From positions 3,292,001-3,356,000 of the forward strand of contig NC_063152.1 in the NCBI RefSeq assembly GCF_020921035.1: DNA of 64,000 nt, in the 5' to 3' direction. The notes beneath the pieces were generated by a model that was not told the DNA's origin, ran no database searches, and saw only the letters and a list, made by a program, of their open reading frames with translations. Origin of the DNA: Rhodamnia argentea (lineage: Eukaryota > Streptophyta > Magnoliopsida > Myrtales > Myrtaceae). Both the position numbers and the translations under genes were made by a program. This document shows positions 1-12,888 of the stretch, one piece after another (within the stretch, counting starts at the first letter, position 1; every line of letters begins with the position of its first letter).

Positions 1-70
1 AAGTCCAATCTTGGACTCGTTGACCGACTCTCTTATCCATGTTAAAGTCTGCAACCTTATCTTCTCTTCA

Positions 71-100
71 CACACACACACACACATATATATATATAGA
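71..100. repeat. (CA)n(TA)n microsatellite
   Basis: A run of CA dinucleotides passes directly into a run of TA dinucleotides. Confidence 0.85.
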
Positions 101-540
101 AAGCGTGGGTGGGTTTTTGGCAGAGTAATACTCAAGCCTTGAAGCACCGGTTTTGCGCAAGTGCTTGTGCCCAGAGTTGCAGAGGAGTTCTTTTTGCGAG
201 ATAATTGATTTCTCCGGAAGTTCCATGACGTTTGTGTTCTAGTCGATAAATTCTTGTGGTAAGAATTTATGTTTTAATTCCTTTGCAAGTTCGAGAGATT
301 GTTTCGCTAAGAATTGGGGGCTAAATATTGTGTGCGTTCTTGGATGTAATTGGGGCTGGAAATGTTTGAGTGACTCGAGTGTGATCCGTAATCTCCGTGT
401 ATCGCTTGATCTATAGTGGAATTCGTTGTTGCTCTTCCCGCGGACATAAGTCTCTATGACCGAACCACGTACATTTGGTATCCGATTTATTTTCTTGTTC
501 TATCTATTTTATTGTTCGATCGCTTGTTTCGCACAACTGA

Positions 541-674
541 TTCAAATCACCGAAGGTCTCTGTCATTGCTGCTGTTCACATTACATGTGGGCAGCATTGA
601 AACCCGTCGATTCAAATCACCTTTGTCATTGCTGCTGTTCACATTACATGTGGGCACCATTGAAACGCGTCGAA
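541..674. repeat. Two-copy tandem repeat, about 62-70 bp
   Basis: TTCAAATCACC begins at 541 and again at 611, each time followed by the same TGTCATTGCTGCTGTTCACA block and CATTGAAAC. The first unit has about 8-9 extra bases after the start phrase. A simple local duplication. Confidence 0.85.
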
Positions 675-2229
675 CGTGAGTCCCAACTGTTGGTCCCTCG
701 TGCCAAAACTTGGTCTGTCAATTTAGGCGCAAATTCATACTTGGAAAGGCAATCTTTGGGAAAAATATTATTTTTTTCCCTATTTGAGATTATTGCATAT
801 CTTGTCATATCTTGCATTGCATAAATGTGGGTATCTTTTAAAATACAGATTGATTAGGAAAATTTTCTTTCCTAGTCCACAACTTTCCATGCGATCGATA
901 ATGTCCATCTTTTAGATTATTGATAGAATACTCAATTAGACAAAGATTTGGGTTCAAGCGTTAATCGTAGTATTGCGAATCAAAGATTGGATAAAATATT
1001 CACGAAATATTTCAAAACTTGATTGATATATCCACTTTCTCGATTAGCATTGATTGGCATATTCACTTTCCTGATTTGATTTGAATTTTTTGATTGTCAT
1101 ATTTTTTAGAATATATCCGCCGCATGATGTAATCCAAAAAATTCTAAAATATTTGCATTCATTCACTTTCCATATTTGAAAATTGCATATCTTTTCAACA
1201 ATAGCATCACGTAGACAATTCCATCTAATCCTTTTTGTAAATAATTAGATTAGATTGCATTTTAGCATAGAAATTGCATGTTTAAATATTATTCTATGTC
1301 TAAAATAATCTATCTTTATATATTAGTGTTTAGGTCAATTTAAACTCTAAAATATGCAAGATAAATATTGTTTTGGCATAGTTCTATCTTAGGAAATTAA
1401 TTCATCCAAAAATATGAAAAATCATTCATCCTTGCCATGTCATCCATGCCATGTCATCTTGGTCACGTCATTATTTCTTGCCATGTCAAATTAGGTTGCA
1501 TTTTAGCTCAAATTGCATATTAGAATTGCATGTCTAGGTTTTAATTAATTTACACGTCACGTAGTTAATTTAATTAAACCATGGTCTCACTTGTACATTC
1601 ATTTAATTTAATTTGCATGTCATCTAGTTTAGTATGGCATTTAATTCATGACATTGCATCATTTAGAATAGGTTCATTCATTCATATAAAAGATTGAAAA
1701 TGAGAAAAAAAAATTATGTGGCACATGCTCCCTGGATTATATTGATTTCTGAATGTTTAATTAATTGATTATGCACATGCATGATAACTTTTGTTAGTAG
1801 CTTAGGTTAAAATCAATTAATGTTGCTTTTTCAAATGATTTTTCATGAAATAAAATGGTACCAAAAGCGCTTTAAAATAATCTAATATAATCAAGTCCCC
1901 GAACTCTTAATCTACGCTTCGTAAAAGTAATTTAGTTATCTCGCTAATTTACTTAGGTTTCTAATCGACCTACCAAAAAACGATTAATGGTGACTCTAAT
2001 TTAAAAATCTTTGCATGTTAATTAATTTGAACCATAAGTTGCGATTTGGTATGGACTTGGGAGAGTCCGAGCTGAGTTAGTTAAATAATTAACATAATAA
2101 TCTATTAGCCTGGAATTTTTCTAAATTTTATGTCGCGACAAGAGGTGTCATCTTTTTTTACTCCATCTTATTTTTGTAGTTTTTCATTTGTCACGAGCGG
2201 TGTTGCAATTGCTTTGCAGTAAGCAATCT

Positions 2230-5020
2230 TGAATTTCTTCAAAAGGTTTTCAACATATTTCTTCTATGGGATGAAAATTCCTCATTTTGGTTGACTTCAA
2301 TGCCAAGGAAGTAGTCCATCAAGCCAAGGTCTGTTATCTCGAATGTCTTCATCACTACTTCTTTGAATTCTTGAATCATCTTCTCATTGTCCCATGTATA
2401 CATGAGATCACCCACATATAGAGAGACAATAAGCATGTCAAATTTACCTTGGGTTTGATGTAGAGAGTTGGCTCATTCATTCTCCTCCCGAATCCTTATT
2501 GGGTGAAGCATTTTTCAATTCTGCTATACCACGAATGGTGTGCTTGTTTTAACCCATATAGAATCTTCTTGCGCTTTAGAACTTTTTCTTCTTGGCCTTT
2601 GATAATAAAGCCTTGAGGTTGTTCCACATATATCTCTTCTTGAAGATATCCATTTAGGAATGCTAACTTCACATCTAGTTGATGTATCTTCCATTCTTTT
2701 GTGTTGCTAGGACTATGAGCACTCAAATAGTATCTAGGCGAGCAATAGGAGCGAAGGTTTCAGTATATTTAATACTTGGTTGTTGTAATTAACCTTTCGC
2801 CATGAATCTTGGCTTATGCTTCTGAATAGATCCATCTACATTAAGCGTCGTCTTGTGGGCCCATTTGACGCCAATGATCCCTTTGGCTTCGTAGTGATCG
2901 ACTAGCTCCCAAGTTTTATTTTTCTCTATCACTTTGATTCCTTCCTCCATGGCTTTTATCCAAACTTCCTCTTTGGATGCCTCTTCTTTAGATTTTGGAG
3001 TAGATTCTTTTTGTGTCATGCAAGGAGAGGATGGTGGTGTTACGTAGGGAGCTGTGGAATCCGATGCTTCATCTTCTCCTTGTGTTGTTGACTCCCCACG
3101 TGCTGGTGGTATGTCCGGTAAGGTGACATATTTCTTCTTGATCTTCTCTTCCTCCTACTTAGAGGGGGTACTCTCGTTAAACTCAATGTCTCGACTGTTC
3201 TTGAGCATCTTAGTTCTTAGGTTGTAGACGCAATAGCCTTTTGATTGGTTGTTGTAGCTGAGGAATATTCTGTCCTCTTCATGTTTCAACCGCAATTTTA
3301 TTTTGGACGGCTTTAGTTGGTCACCTATTTAGATGTATACAGCAATGTAGACTACTTTTCTCGGAATGAGTTGGGAAGGCCTTTCTCTTTTGGCATGGAC
3401 CTTGCTATCTCCATGACGGTCTTTCTCAAAGAAAGTAGACTCACATAGGGGTGAGCGGTTCCAGGTTCCTTACAAGTTCCACCCGGAACCCGGAACCTAC
3501 CCGTCGGAACAGGTTCCTCATTTTTTGGAACCTAGAACCTACCCGTCACACCTTAGAACCCGGAACCTACCTCGTCACGGGTTCTAAGGGCGGTTCCACG
3601 GCACCCAAGAACCTATCAATTTCTTTTAATTTTTTATTGTTAGTTAAGCAAAATGAGAGTGAACACTACAACATCTAAGAAAAAGTAGATGTGAGTGATT
3701 TTAGGCTATGTACATGTTGCATTTAGAACCCGAAACCAATCCATTGGAACACGTTTATCTTTTTTTGGAACTTGAAACATAAAAAATTGTTTGGCTCCAA
3801 ATTATACACTCATCATCGGATGCCATAGAACATTGTATGATTGTGCAAAAATATATACCAAAAAAAATATAAAAATTTATTTCAGAATCTAGGGTCCGGG
3901 TTCTAGGTAGTGGAATCTGGAACCTATCCGTTGGAACAGGTTCCTCAATTTTTAGAACCTGGAACCTACCCACATATCTTGGAACCTGGAACCAAAGCGA
4001 ATCCTACGGGTTCCGGTTCCAAGTTCTCGGTTCTACCCTAGAACCATGCTCACCCCTAGACCCACATCATTCTTGTCTAGTCATCGATAAATAGGATGAA
4101 TTACTATTCTAATGAATGTGGGAGTCCTCATTGGACCACACACATCCGTACGAACTAGCTCCAATTGCTTTTTAGCTCTCCTTGCATCTCCAGATGAGAA
4201 GGATTGCCTTTGTTGTTTTCCAAGGAGACAATCTTCACAAAAATATGAAATTTCTAAAATGGGTAGAAAGTCTCTCATCATCTTTTTTTTTTTTTTTTAT
4301 GAAGAATTTTTAGCCCAGCAAAGGTGAAGTGATCAAATCTCCAGTGCGATAAACATGAATCATCTAGTTGAGCTTTCATTAGTATATCTCTACATATTCC
4401 CATCGAATAGGAAAATTCATGTTCTCCATCTTAACAGAGGCAGTGAAAATTTTCATGTTTATCATAGGTAATGTAGGCATCTCCTCTCAAGTATAGAGAA
4501 TACCCACTTTATATCATTTGGCCTAGGTTCGGTAGATTTTGTGTAAGACTGGGGACGAGATATAAATAATGAATATATTTGGGATCTTTATTTGTTCCGA
4601 TGACAATAATGTATTTTCCTTTCACATCGACTAATGCGTCGTTGCACAATTTCACTTGGGATTCCACTATCTGTATCGGTGAATATAGATTTGTCCCCTT
4701 GTCATATGATTGTTACACCACTATCAATGTACCATGTATCAGTTTTCTTATCATTTGCCTCTTGGTCCGCATAGAATGTGTTGTCTTTACTTTCTTTTTC
4801 TTCAATGTAGTTGGCTCAATAATTCCTTTTGTAGTGACAATCTTTTTCTACTTTGCCATATCTTTTACCAAAGCGGCATTGTGGTTTATTTCTTAACCAA
4901 CAATCTTTTTCCAAATGATTAGCTTCCTTGCAAATATTTCCTTTTGAGTAGTTTCTCCTCCTCTTTTATTTTTCCATGAGCCTCTTCCATCATTTTTAGA
5001 TTGATGAGACCATATATTTA
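2230..5020 (-). pseudogene. Decayed Ty1/copia retrotransposon gag-pol, minus strand
   Basis: Read right to left, pieces of a plant Ty1/copia polyprotein appear in the normal order. Near 4850-4950 there is a degenerate gag zinc knuckle, near 4660-4730 a protease segment with a WYIDSG-like motif, at 4130-4281 a GAG-pre-integrase segment (CLLGKQ) leading into integrase, at 3180-3330 the end of integrase (YNNQSKGY), and at 3019-2239 reverse transcriptase in three pieces (WELVDH, QLDVKLAFLNG, YVGDL). Reverse transcriptase normally has YVDD; here the first Asp is Gly. Stops and shifts occur throughout, RNase H is missing and no LTR pair was found, so the element is dead and truncated. It is interrupted by a younger TIR element at 3447-4057. 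Confidence 0.85.
3447..4057. mobile_element. Non-autonomous TIR element (MULE-like), 611 bp, inside the copia integrase
   Basis: The element starts AGGGGTGAGCGGTTCC and ends with the inverted AGGGGTGAGC and a GGTTC-type block. The flanks are AGACTCACAT (3437-3446) and AGACCCACAT (4058-4067), a 10-bp target duplication with one mismatch, which fits Mutator-like insertion. The interior is mostly short GGTTCC/GGAACC runs in both orientations with no open frame. Copia integrase reading resumes across the empty site, which confirms the borders. Confidence 0.8.
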
Positions 5021-5149
5021 TTTTAGATTGGAAGGTACTGTCCATTGAATCTTCATTGTGTGCCATTATTCTTTTTTGTATGCTTCTAAAGAGCTAATTA
5101 ATTCACTTACTACAAGGTTGTTGAATCCTTAGTTCCTTCTATAGTTGTG

Positions 5150-5460
5150 ACAATAGGAGAGCATGGGTGGCTCTCGCTTGAGGCCAACGGAGGTTGAGGC
5201 CGGGTGAGGGAGGGAAAAAAGGAAAGGGAAAAAGAAATACCTAAAAAGAAAATAATTAAATAAAATATTGTAAAAAATATTTTAAAAAAAATGTCTAGGT
5301 CGGCGCCGGTGATGACACATAGGACAATCGACGTTTACGTTAGCAATTTTTTTTTTTTTTATCAATAGGACTGAATTGGTAAAATGTGAAAAAGTTTAAG
5401 ACTGAATCTACAAATCTAAAAGTGTTAAATTTTTTTTGACAATTTTCCCAATTGTCCATG
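5150..5460. mobile_element. Relic of a 'TCAATTCAATC'-type TIR element
   Basis: The right part (ATAGGACTGAATTGGTAAAATGTG, then AAGACTGAATCTAC and GACAATTTTCCC) resembles the ends of the elements at 7662-8269 and 59772-60382, and the GC-rich GAGGCCGGGTGAGG core is also typical of them. No clean left end or target duplication was found. Confidence 0.4.
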
Positions 5461-5687
5461 TAAAAGGACATGAAAAAAAAAAGAGAATTGCTAGCACAAC
5501 AGTCTTTGGGCAGAGTAACAGCATCTAGTAAGCCACAAATTCTTGAAGAAGTGGACTCCACAATAATTTACAATTGATTATTATTTATTCTTTGCGGCCT
5601 ACAATAGACATTTATTCTCAGAGTAGATTAAGGACACCCATTTCCTCATCCCTCAAAAAAAAAAAAAAAAAACTAGACACTGCCTTC

Positions 5688-5694
5688 TATATAA
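5688..5694 (+). promoter_or_regulatory. Probable TATA box of the first CslE gene
   Basis: TATATAA lies 42 bases before the CslE start codon. It implies a very short leader, so the assignment is tentative. Confidence 0.45.
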
Positions 5695-5735
5695 CTGTTG
5701 CCTAATTGCTTCACTCGCTATAACAAAGAAAAAGA

Positions 5736-6012
5736 ATGGCAGAGAAGAGTAATCTTCCTCTCTTTGAAACAAAATTTTTCAAGAACCGCTTCATCTTCAG
5801 ATTATACACAATCTCCATCTTCATCAGCATCTGCTGCATCTTCTACTTTAGAATCCGTCACTTTCCAGAGTCCAAAGCAACTGAGAAATTGGCTTGGCTT
5901 GGAGCTTCCTTCTCCGAGCTCTGGTTCGCTTTCTACTGGTTTCTCACCATCGTCGTGAGATGGAACCCTTCCTATCGCCATACCTTCAAGGACAGGCTTT
6001 CTCAGAGGTGCG

Positions 6013-6055
<43 letters not shown>

Positions 6056-9000
6056 GCATATGTCTGTTGACCAGCTGGTTGTGATAAATGTTATGTGCTA
6101 ATCAACAACACCTTGATAATGTTTTCTTGGGATGCACTCTTTGAAAATATTGTTGAAATTTTCGGTATGGTCGAGTTTTGGCCTTCATCTCATATTTGCC
6201 ATCACAAGAACAGAACTTAGCCTGCAAAAACTGGTACGAGAAACTCTGTCCTTATAAAAGGGGACGTGGAAAGGAATTGTCTGAATTCCATCCCTACCGT
6301 GAGGTTGTTTGAATGAACTGTTTCAGGTACGGCGAGGTTCTGCCGGGAATAGACATATTTGTGTGCACGGCAGATCCTGCGATAGAGCCACCGACCATGG
6401 TGGTCAGCACCGTCTTATCAGTCATGGCGTACAATTACCCGCCGGAGAAGATGAGCATCTATCTCTCCGACGACGGCGGTTCGGACCTTACTTTCTATGC
6501 GTTACTCGAGGCTTCTCGATTCTCCAAGAAATGGCTTCCCTTTTGCCGGAAGTTCGACGTCGAGCCAAGATCACCGGAGGCCTATTTTAGAAAGGATATC
6601 GAGCCGCTGAATGATTCTCTGTGGTCCAAGGAGCGGTCCTCTATGAAAGTAAGCGCCGGTCTCTTTCTCTCTTAGTGTACCATCTTTTTTCAGAACCGGA
6701 CAAGAGCCTTATCCTAATTAACTACAACAACCAGTACCTTGAACCACGAGAGTGTTGAAAGCGTAGCAGAAACTCGATACCTTTACTCGGAAAGATCTTT
6801 GAGAGGGAGCTCAATCCTTCAACATATCTAGTTAGACCCACCTTTACTCAAAAGTTTAAGCCAATGATTTATAAATTAGCTAAATATATTAATTACTTAA
6901 TACCACATAAATTTTTTGATGTGTGATTTCTCTAACATAACTCATACGTGTATCTTAATATAAAGTTGGTTTATAGTTTTTTAAACCAGGAACTGAACAG
7001 GTCGACTTCGAAATTGACTTCGAATCAAAACGGTCAACCAAATTTTTTTTTTTTCTTTTTTCTTTATTTAGCAAATCAAGCAAATTCATTTTATATTTGT
7101 GATGTATAATATTTCCCATAAAAAATAAAAAAAAAAACCGTAAGACCGATAACTAGAAATGAAAGCAAAATGTACTTAAGAGATTTAGGGTGGGTTCTCG
7201 AGTAAGACCAAAGGTTCCTAGTGTAGAACCGGGAACCGAACCAATCAAGGCTGGTTTCCAAATTTTCCACGTTGGACTGAAATGATCCTCGTGTGAATCG
7301 GCCTGAAACCTGTCCGATAAGACTTTTGGTTCGGTTCTCGGATGGAACCAGCCTGATTGCTCGTATCAACATGTACTCTTAACCTACACAAAGCTCTCTC
7401 GCATTTTATATGATCGTAAAACTTAAATAATTGAGATCTTTTTTGTGGCAGTTTACTCCAAACCAGGTATGCCTCAGTTTCAAAGCCAAGCATTTGAATA
7501 TTTGAACACGTCTCCACCTAAAAGATTATTTTGACGATTCGTGAGAGTTTAGGGTATGTCGATACGTCAATGGCAGAAAACATCACATACGCTCAACACG
7601 TGCTTCATGTAGTTTTGTTAAAGCTCCCATTTTTAAATCCCAAGTGAAGGCAAAAAAAAATGGGAGAATTACTAAAGAAGCTAAACCTATTGTAATTGTA
7701 CCAATTCAATCCTAAAATTTTTTTGATCGATTCAGTCTTAAACTTTTTGCAATTGTACAAATTCAATCCATCCAATCAATTTTAGTTGCCCGACGTTAAC
7801 ATGAAAGCCGGCCGACGCCGATCGTCCAACAACAAAACATTTTAATTTTTTTAAATTCTTTTTCTTCCCTCTTCTCCAGCCTAGTAGCCACCGACGACCG
7901 GCCAGAGGCAATGGCTGGCCACTAGCGAGGTCGGCCTCATTAGGGATCGGCGAGGATGATCTTGCCCAGCCATAGCGAGGCTTGACCTTGCCATTGTTGG
8001 CCGAGGCCGGGCGAGGCACGACCGACCTCACCCGGTGATGGCCTCTCCAAATCTAGGCTAGTGAGGCTTAGCCTCGCGCAACCATGGCGGGGTGAGACTC
8101 ATCCAACATCGGCTAGAGTCCATATTAGCGCCGACCAGTCAAAATTGGACTAGATGGATTGAATTGGCACAATTTGCAAAATATTTAAGACCGAATCGAC
8201 CAAAAAAATAGTTTAAGATTGAATTGTCACAATTGCAATAATTTTTGAGTGTTTTATGGTAATTTTTCCGATGAGAAAATTATGGATGATATGCAAAGTT
8301 ATCTAGATCGGATCTACCTACATAGCTGATGAAATTAATGGCTCATATGACATCGGTTGACGTGGTCCATAAATCATGGAGAAAATTGTCCAAAAAGTAA
8401 TAAACATATTGCATTTTTGTCAATTCAATCTTAAATCTATTAATTTTGTCAATTGAATTTTAATCATTTTCACATTTTGTCAATTGAGACTGTCCGGCTA
8501 ATTTTTGCCCGAAATGGCTGACGTGAACCCCGGTTGTCTTACATGGCATGGCCGACATTGACATTGACAACTTTCTATAATTTCTATAAATTTTTAAATT
8601 TTTCTGTTTTTCCTTCTACTTGTTTTCTTTTCCCCTTTTTCCCTCCGTCAGGCCACCACCGGGCATTGTCAATGGCCCGCGGTCTCAGGCAAGGGACGCT
8701 CGGGCCTGAGCTGGCAGTGGCGGGGGTTGCCCTTTCTTTATGGAGATCTCGTCTTCTCAATTATCCAAAACGTTGAATGGTAGATATAGGAAAAAGCCTT
8801 TTTTTTTCTTCTCCGTCGTTCGATTCTTTTACAAGATTTGTCGAGAAATTGAGAGAGAGAAAAGCATTCCTTTTGCAGTTTCTCTTCGACGTTTTCACTG
8901 AGAACGATGTTTATGGTCCACTGTCTCCTACGTGAAACGAGGTTTTGTTCTTTTGACAAGTTCCACACTTCACTACAAAATGATGGTCGCACAGAATCTT

Positions 9001-12000
9001 TCGACCATTTCAGTCCATCCAGTTATCACCACTTAAATCAAGAATACCTTTCGTTTCAGTACTTTCACGTTTTTTTTTTCTAATCAAAACCTTCTACTTC
9101 CATAAATTTTCTATTAAGTCCCTCAGACTCTAAATCCTACTAAGATTCAGCTAATATGGATGGAGGACGATACCAAAATAGGACGCCGCTAAAAGATTGA
9201 TGTTGACAAATTTAGCCTGAGAAGTATGGTGCGAATAAAATTTAGCCAATACAGAAGTCCCCAATGGAAAAAAAATTGTCCGTGTCGAAGCATAACGCCA
9301 TCGAACAGTCACGTTACAACTGGATTTGGCAAGATTTAGTGTCCGACCCAGCTTCATTAGAAGAATTGTGGAAGCAAGAGGACTTGATTAGAAGAACAAA
9401 AGTCGAATTTCGAATATTTGAAATAGGAGAGAGATAATTGGCAACGATGAATGATCGAATTATAGGGACGGGAATTTTCAAATTAATGTCACTATGCGTG
9501 GTTCTATCAACTTGGTAACGTATTGCTCAGCATAGCCAATTTCAAGCCAAGGTGACTCGTTCCACCTTCCACGTAATTGTATGATATGAATGATATATAG
9601 CAAAACTTAAAAAGAACTTTGCCCTTTGGTTATGCTTATGACAGAACTCATACGAGGACATGAAGAAACGAATCAAAGAGGTAGCGGAGTTGGGACGGAT
9701 TCCAGATGACATTTGTGAGCAACACAAGGGATTTCTCGAATGGGACACCGTCTCGAGCCAGAGAGATCATCAAACAATTCTTCAGGTACCATACATCTAG
9801 ATTAATGTTCTAATCTTTCTGCCCCATCAATGGCATGTTTCTCCTGATTCTTCAGATAATAATTGATGGGAGGGATCCCATGGCCGTGGACAGTGAAGGA
9901 CAGCCTCTACCAACTCTGGTGTACTTGGCAAGAGAAAAGAGACCACAATACAACCACCATTTTAAAGCAGGAGCTATGAATGCTCTGGTAATCCTCAACA
10001 TACAGTATTCATACACATGATTCACCCAAAGCACACATTTTTCATATGAAAGAGAAGTGAAGAACATCAACTTGTACAGATTTCTCTATGTATGTAAGCC
10101 AGGATCTTGCTCTTGGATCGATTGAGGGCTTGAAATACGATCTTGGTGCTAATCTCTATGTTTTTTCATGGATCAAATAGATTAGGGTCTCATCAAGGAT
10201 CAGCAATGCGCCCATCATCCTTAATGTGGACTGCTACATGTACTCAAACAACTTTGACTCGGTGAGAGATGTGCTGTGCTTCTTCATGGACGAAGAGAAT
10301 AGTGATCGGATTGGTTTTGTACAGTTCCCGCAGAACTTCGATAACCTCACAACCAATGACCTGTACAGCAGTTCCTTGAACGTAATAAACAAGGTAAGCC
10401 ACTTCAAAGGGATGTCGACACAACACTGTCCCTAAACTTTTCTGTGATAACCCATTCAGCCTCTATATGTCAAATGTGCTCAATGCGCTCATTTAGCTGT
10501 TCTAGTCAATCGTTTCTACAGTTCTGTGAGAATATGCACACCAATGACTCATATTTGCTTAACTGCACTAAAATGTGTAACCACAACTCAAATTGAACTC
10601 GTGAAGTGAACTTGAAATCACAAGTCCCAAGTCAGCACATATCCATTGGCAACTCAGCAAATTCTAAAGGGTGAAGTAACATGAAGCTAATTAAAAGGAG
10701 GCCGATAGACTCTACCAGACAAATTAAATTGAAGGGACAGGACAAGTACACTGGGTGACTGAAGATATCATAATGACTTTAGTACACTCTATGATGATTG
10801 CAGGTGGAGCTCCATGGAATGGACACTAATGGTGGAGCTCCGTACATCGGCACTGGATGCTTTCATAGGAGAGAGGCACTGTGCGGGAGAAAGTATAGAC
10901 GAGGAAGTAAAAGTGAGTCCTTGAGGTGGGATCACCACCAGAGGATACAGGACAGTGCAAGTGTCTTAGAAGAAACATGTAAAACTCTAGCCAGCTGTGG
11001 TTACGAAGAGAACACTGAGTGGGGGAAGGAGGTTTCTCTCTCTGTCTCTCTACATTTGACTATCCTAACATGCACATATACATCATGAGAGCATATACGC
11101 ACGAGTACACATGCATAAGCTTGAGTCATCCTCATGACTAATTAAATCCAAGACCTTGGCTTGCTCAAAAACTAGTCAAAACATGTTAACCATATGGAGG
11201 TTTCACCTGCATTTTCGAGCCTTTTGAGTATTTTTCAAAATTATCTCTAGAGAAACTTAGTCAAAGAACGGAAATCGGGGAAGAAATCAGAGAAGGTTAA
11301 GCATTCTGCACCATATTCAGTGGATTACAAGGGAGCAGTGCTTTCTATAGTCTACAACTAACAAGCGAGAAGCAGTTTATAAGTTCATGTAAACCGAGCT
11401 TAGATGATAAACCTCTCATCTAAGACTCTCTATGTCGTTTTGATTAAGTGCAAAGAATAAAGAACAAAAGCAATTGAGTCTCCTATATCACTCCGGAGTT
11501 TGATGCAACCAAAGCTCCGCTTATATCATATTATTCAAAGACTGCACTGGGAAATTCAGCCGTTGGAACTGAAATAGACCACACAGAGCATGCTTTCGAG
11601 CAGTACAAATATGTTAACATACACATGCAAAAGCATCCGTGAAACAAGTCTTCTCTGTATTGCAGATGGGTCTAAAGTATGGATGCCCAGTGGAAGATGT
11701 CATTACCGGTTTTGCAATCCAATGCAGAGGTTGGAGATCGATCTATTTCAACCCTGAACTGAAAGGCTTTCTAGGAGTTGCTCCCACAACATTGTTGCAG
11801 TCCCTAGTTCAACATAAGAGATGGACTGAAGGTGACCTCCAAATCTTCCTGTCACAGTACTGTCCTCTGCTGTATGGACATGGCAAAATCCCCCTGAAGC
11901 TGCAACTCTCGTATTGTGTCTACTTGCTATGGGCAGCAAATTGCTTGGCTTCTCTGTACTATGTGACTATTCCATCTCTCTGTCTACTCAGAGGCATCTC

Positions 12001-12888
12001 CTTGTTCCCCAAGGTAATTAATTAGATGAGCCTTTTTTGGGAGAAAACTAAATTCGATGCCTCAACTTTCCACATGTATGAATATACACGTAAGGTTGGT
12101 CCTGGTGCTAAAATCTCAAAACACTCAAGTCATAAAACATTAGATAAATTCCAGCTATACGCCCTCCATTATAGCAGTATTAAACTGAAAAAGTGTCAAA
12201 ATCAAGCCCTAATAACTTGTGCTAGCCATTTGATCAACCCTGATTTGGCTACATGACAGTACAACCACTGGGCTATGATATAACATAGTACAGGGGCATC
12301 CACATCAAAATGTCATTTCCTAGAGCTAATAGTTTCTTGAACCATCAGGTTTCAAGCCAGTGGAGCTTCCCATTCATCTTTATCGTTATCACGACTAGTG
12401 CATACAGTGCTGGAGAATTCATATGGTGTGGAGGCACTCTTTGTGGTTGGTGGAATGACCAAAGAATGTGGGTCTATAAGAGAACAACTTCCTATTTCTT
12501 TGGCTTCTTGGACAACATTCTGAGGCTGCTGGGTATTACCAAGTCCGCCTTTGTCGTAACTACAAAAGTGGCAGACGACGATGTATCAAAGAGGTACGAG
12601 CAAGAGCTCATGGAGTTTGGTGCACCCTCTCCTATGTTCACAATCCTCACAACCCTTGCTTGGCTCAATGCATTAAGCTTCATTGGAGTTTTACTGAAGT
12701 TAGCAATGCAGGGTGAGTCTGTAGACCAGCTGGCTATGCAGATCATTTTGTGCAGTTTGCTAGTCTATGTCAACCAGCCTCTATATGAAGGGATGTTCTT
12801 TCGAAAAGACGAGGCGAGAATGCCTACCTTGGTGACATATAAATCCGCAGTCTTTGCTCTAGTAGCTTGTTCTTTAGCCTGTGTATAA
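5736..12888 (+). CDS. Cellulose synthase-like protein E (CslE), 8 exons, 731 aa
   Basis: A family-2 processive glycosyltransferase of Golgi/endomembranes; CslE products are not firmly known. Exons: 5736-6007, 6327-6648, 9645-9785, 9856-9987, 10181-10393, 10804-11031, 11666-12013, 12349-12888. All introns are GT-AG and phases join to 731 codons plus stop, the usual CslE length. The N-terminus FETKFFKNR is followed by two membrane segments (about 22-40 and 53-75), then TADP (105-108), SDDGGSD (138-144), PVED (444-447) and QHKRW (485-489), then a C-terminal group of membrane segments in exon 8. The second Asp of the usual DCD motif is Tyr308 ([10 protein letters not shown]), while the paralogue at 17717 keeps DCD. 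Intron 2 is 3.0 kb and holds transposon relics. Either a gene with changed catalysis or early decay; no other lesion was seen. Confidence 0.9.
6013..6055. repeat. (CT)n microsatellite at the start of CslE intron 1
   Basis: CT repeats with one TTT interruption begin just after the donor site of exon 1. Confidence 0.95.
6960..7380. mobile_element. GGTTCC-rich element relic in CslE intron 2
   Basis: Scattered GGTTC/GAACC blocks (GAACCGGGAACCGAACC near 7224, GGTTCGGTTCTCGG near 7327) resemble the interior of the element at 3447-4057. Terminal repeats and target duplication could not be set. Confidence 0.4.
7662..8269. mobile_element. TIR element with GC-rich core in CslE intron 2, about 608 bp
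   Basis: The left end (GGGAGAATTACTAAAG followed by CCAATTCAATCC) is an imperfect inverted copy of the right end (AAGATTGAATTGTCACAATT to GTAATTTTTCC), over about 55 bp. The core is GC-rich with repeated GAGGC/GGCCGG. The same family occurs at 59772-60382, where the target duplication is clear; here the flanks are too A-rich to judge. Confidence 0.6.
8385..8720. mobile_element. Left-half relic of the same TIR family
   Basis: TTGCATTTTTGTCAATTCAA near 8413 and GTCAATTGAATTTTAATC near 8446 match the left end of the neighbouring family, followed by GGCTGACGTG and a GC-rich core. No right end was found. The remaining intron to 9644 shows nothing further. Confidence 0.4.

Larger units (their letters stand above)
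1..2230. other. AT-rich repeat-derived intergenic DNA
   Basis: No gene is supported here. The stretch is AT-rich and full of short recurring phrases (TTGCATGTC, CATGTCATC), as in untranslated parts of LTR retrotransposons. The first 540 bases read like the R-U5 part of a plant LTR, but no second LTR or primer-binding site was found, so this is inference. The small open frames near 416-824 come from a tandem duplication and are not considered coding. Confidence 0.4.

Noticed and set aside
416-824. Two overlapping plus-strand frames with Cys-rich repeats
   Set aside because: The repeated CHCCCSHYMW peptide is only the product of the two-copy tandem DNA repeat.
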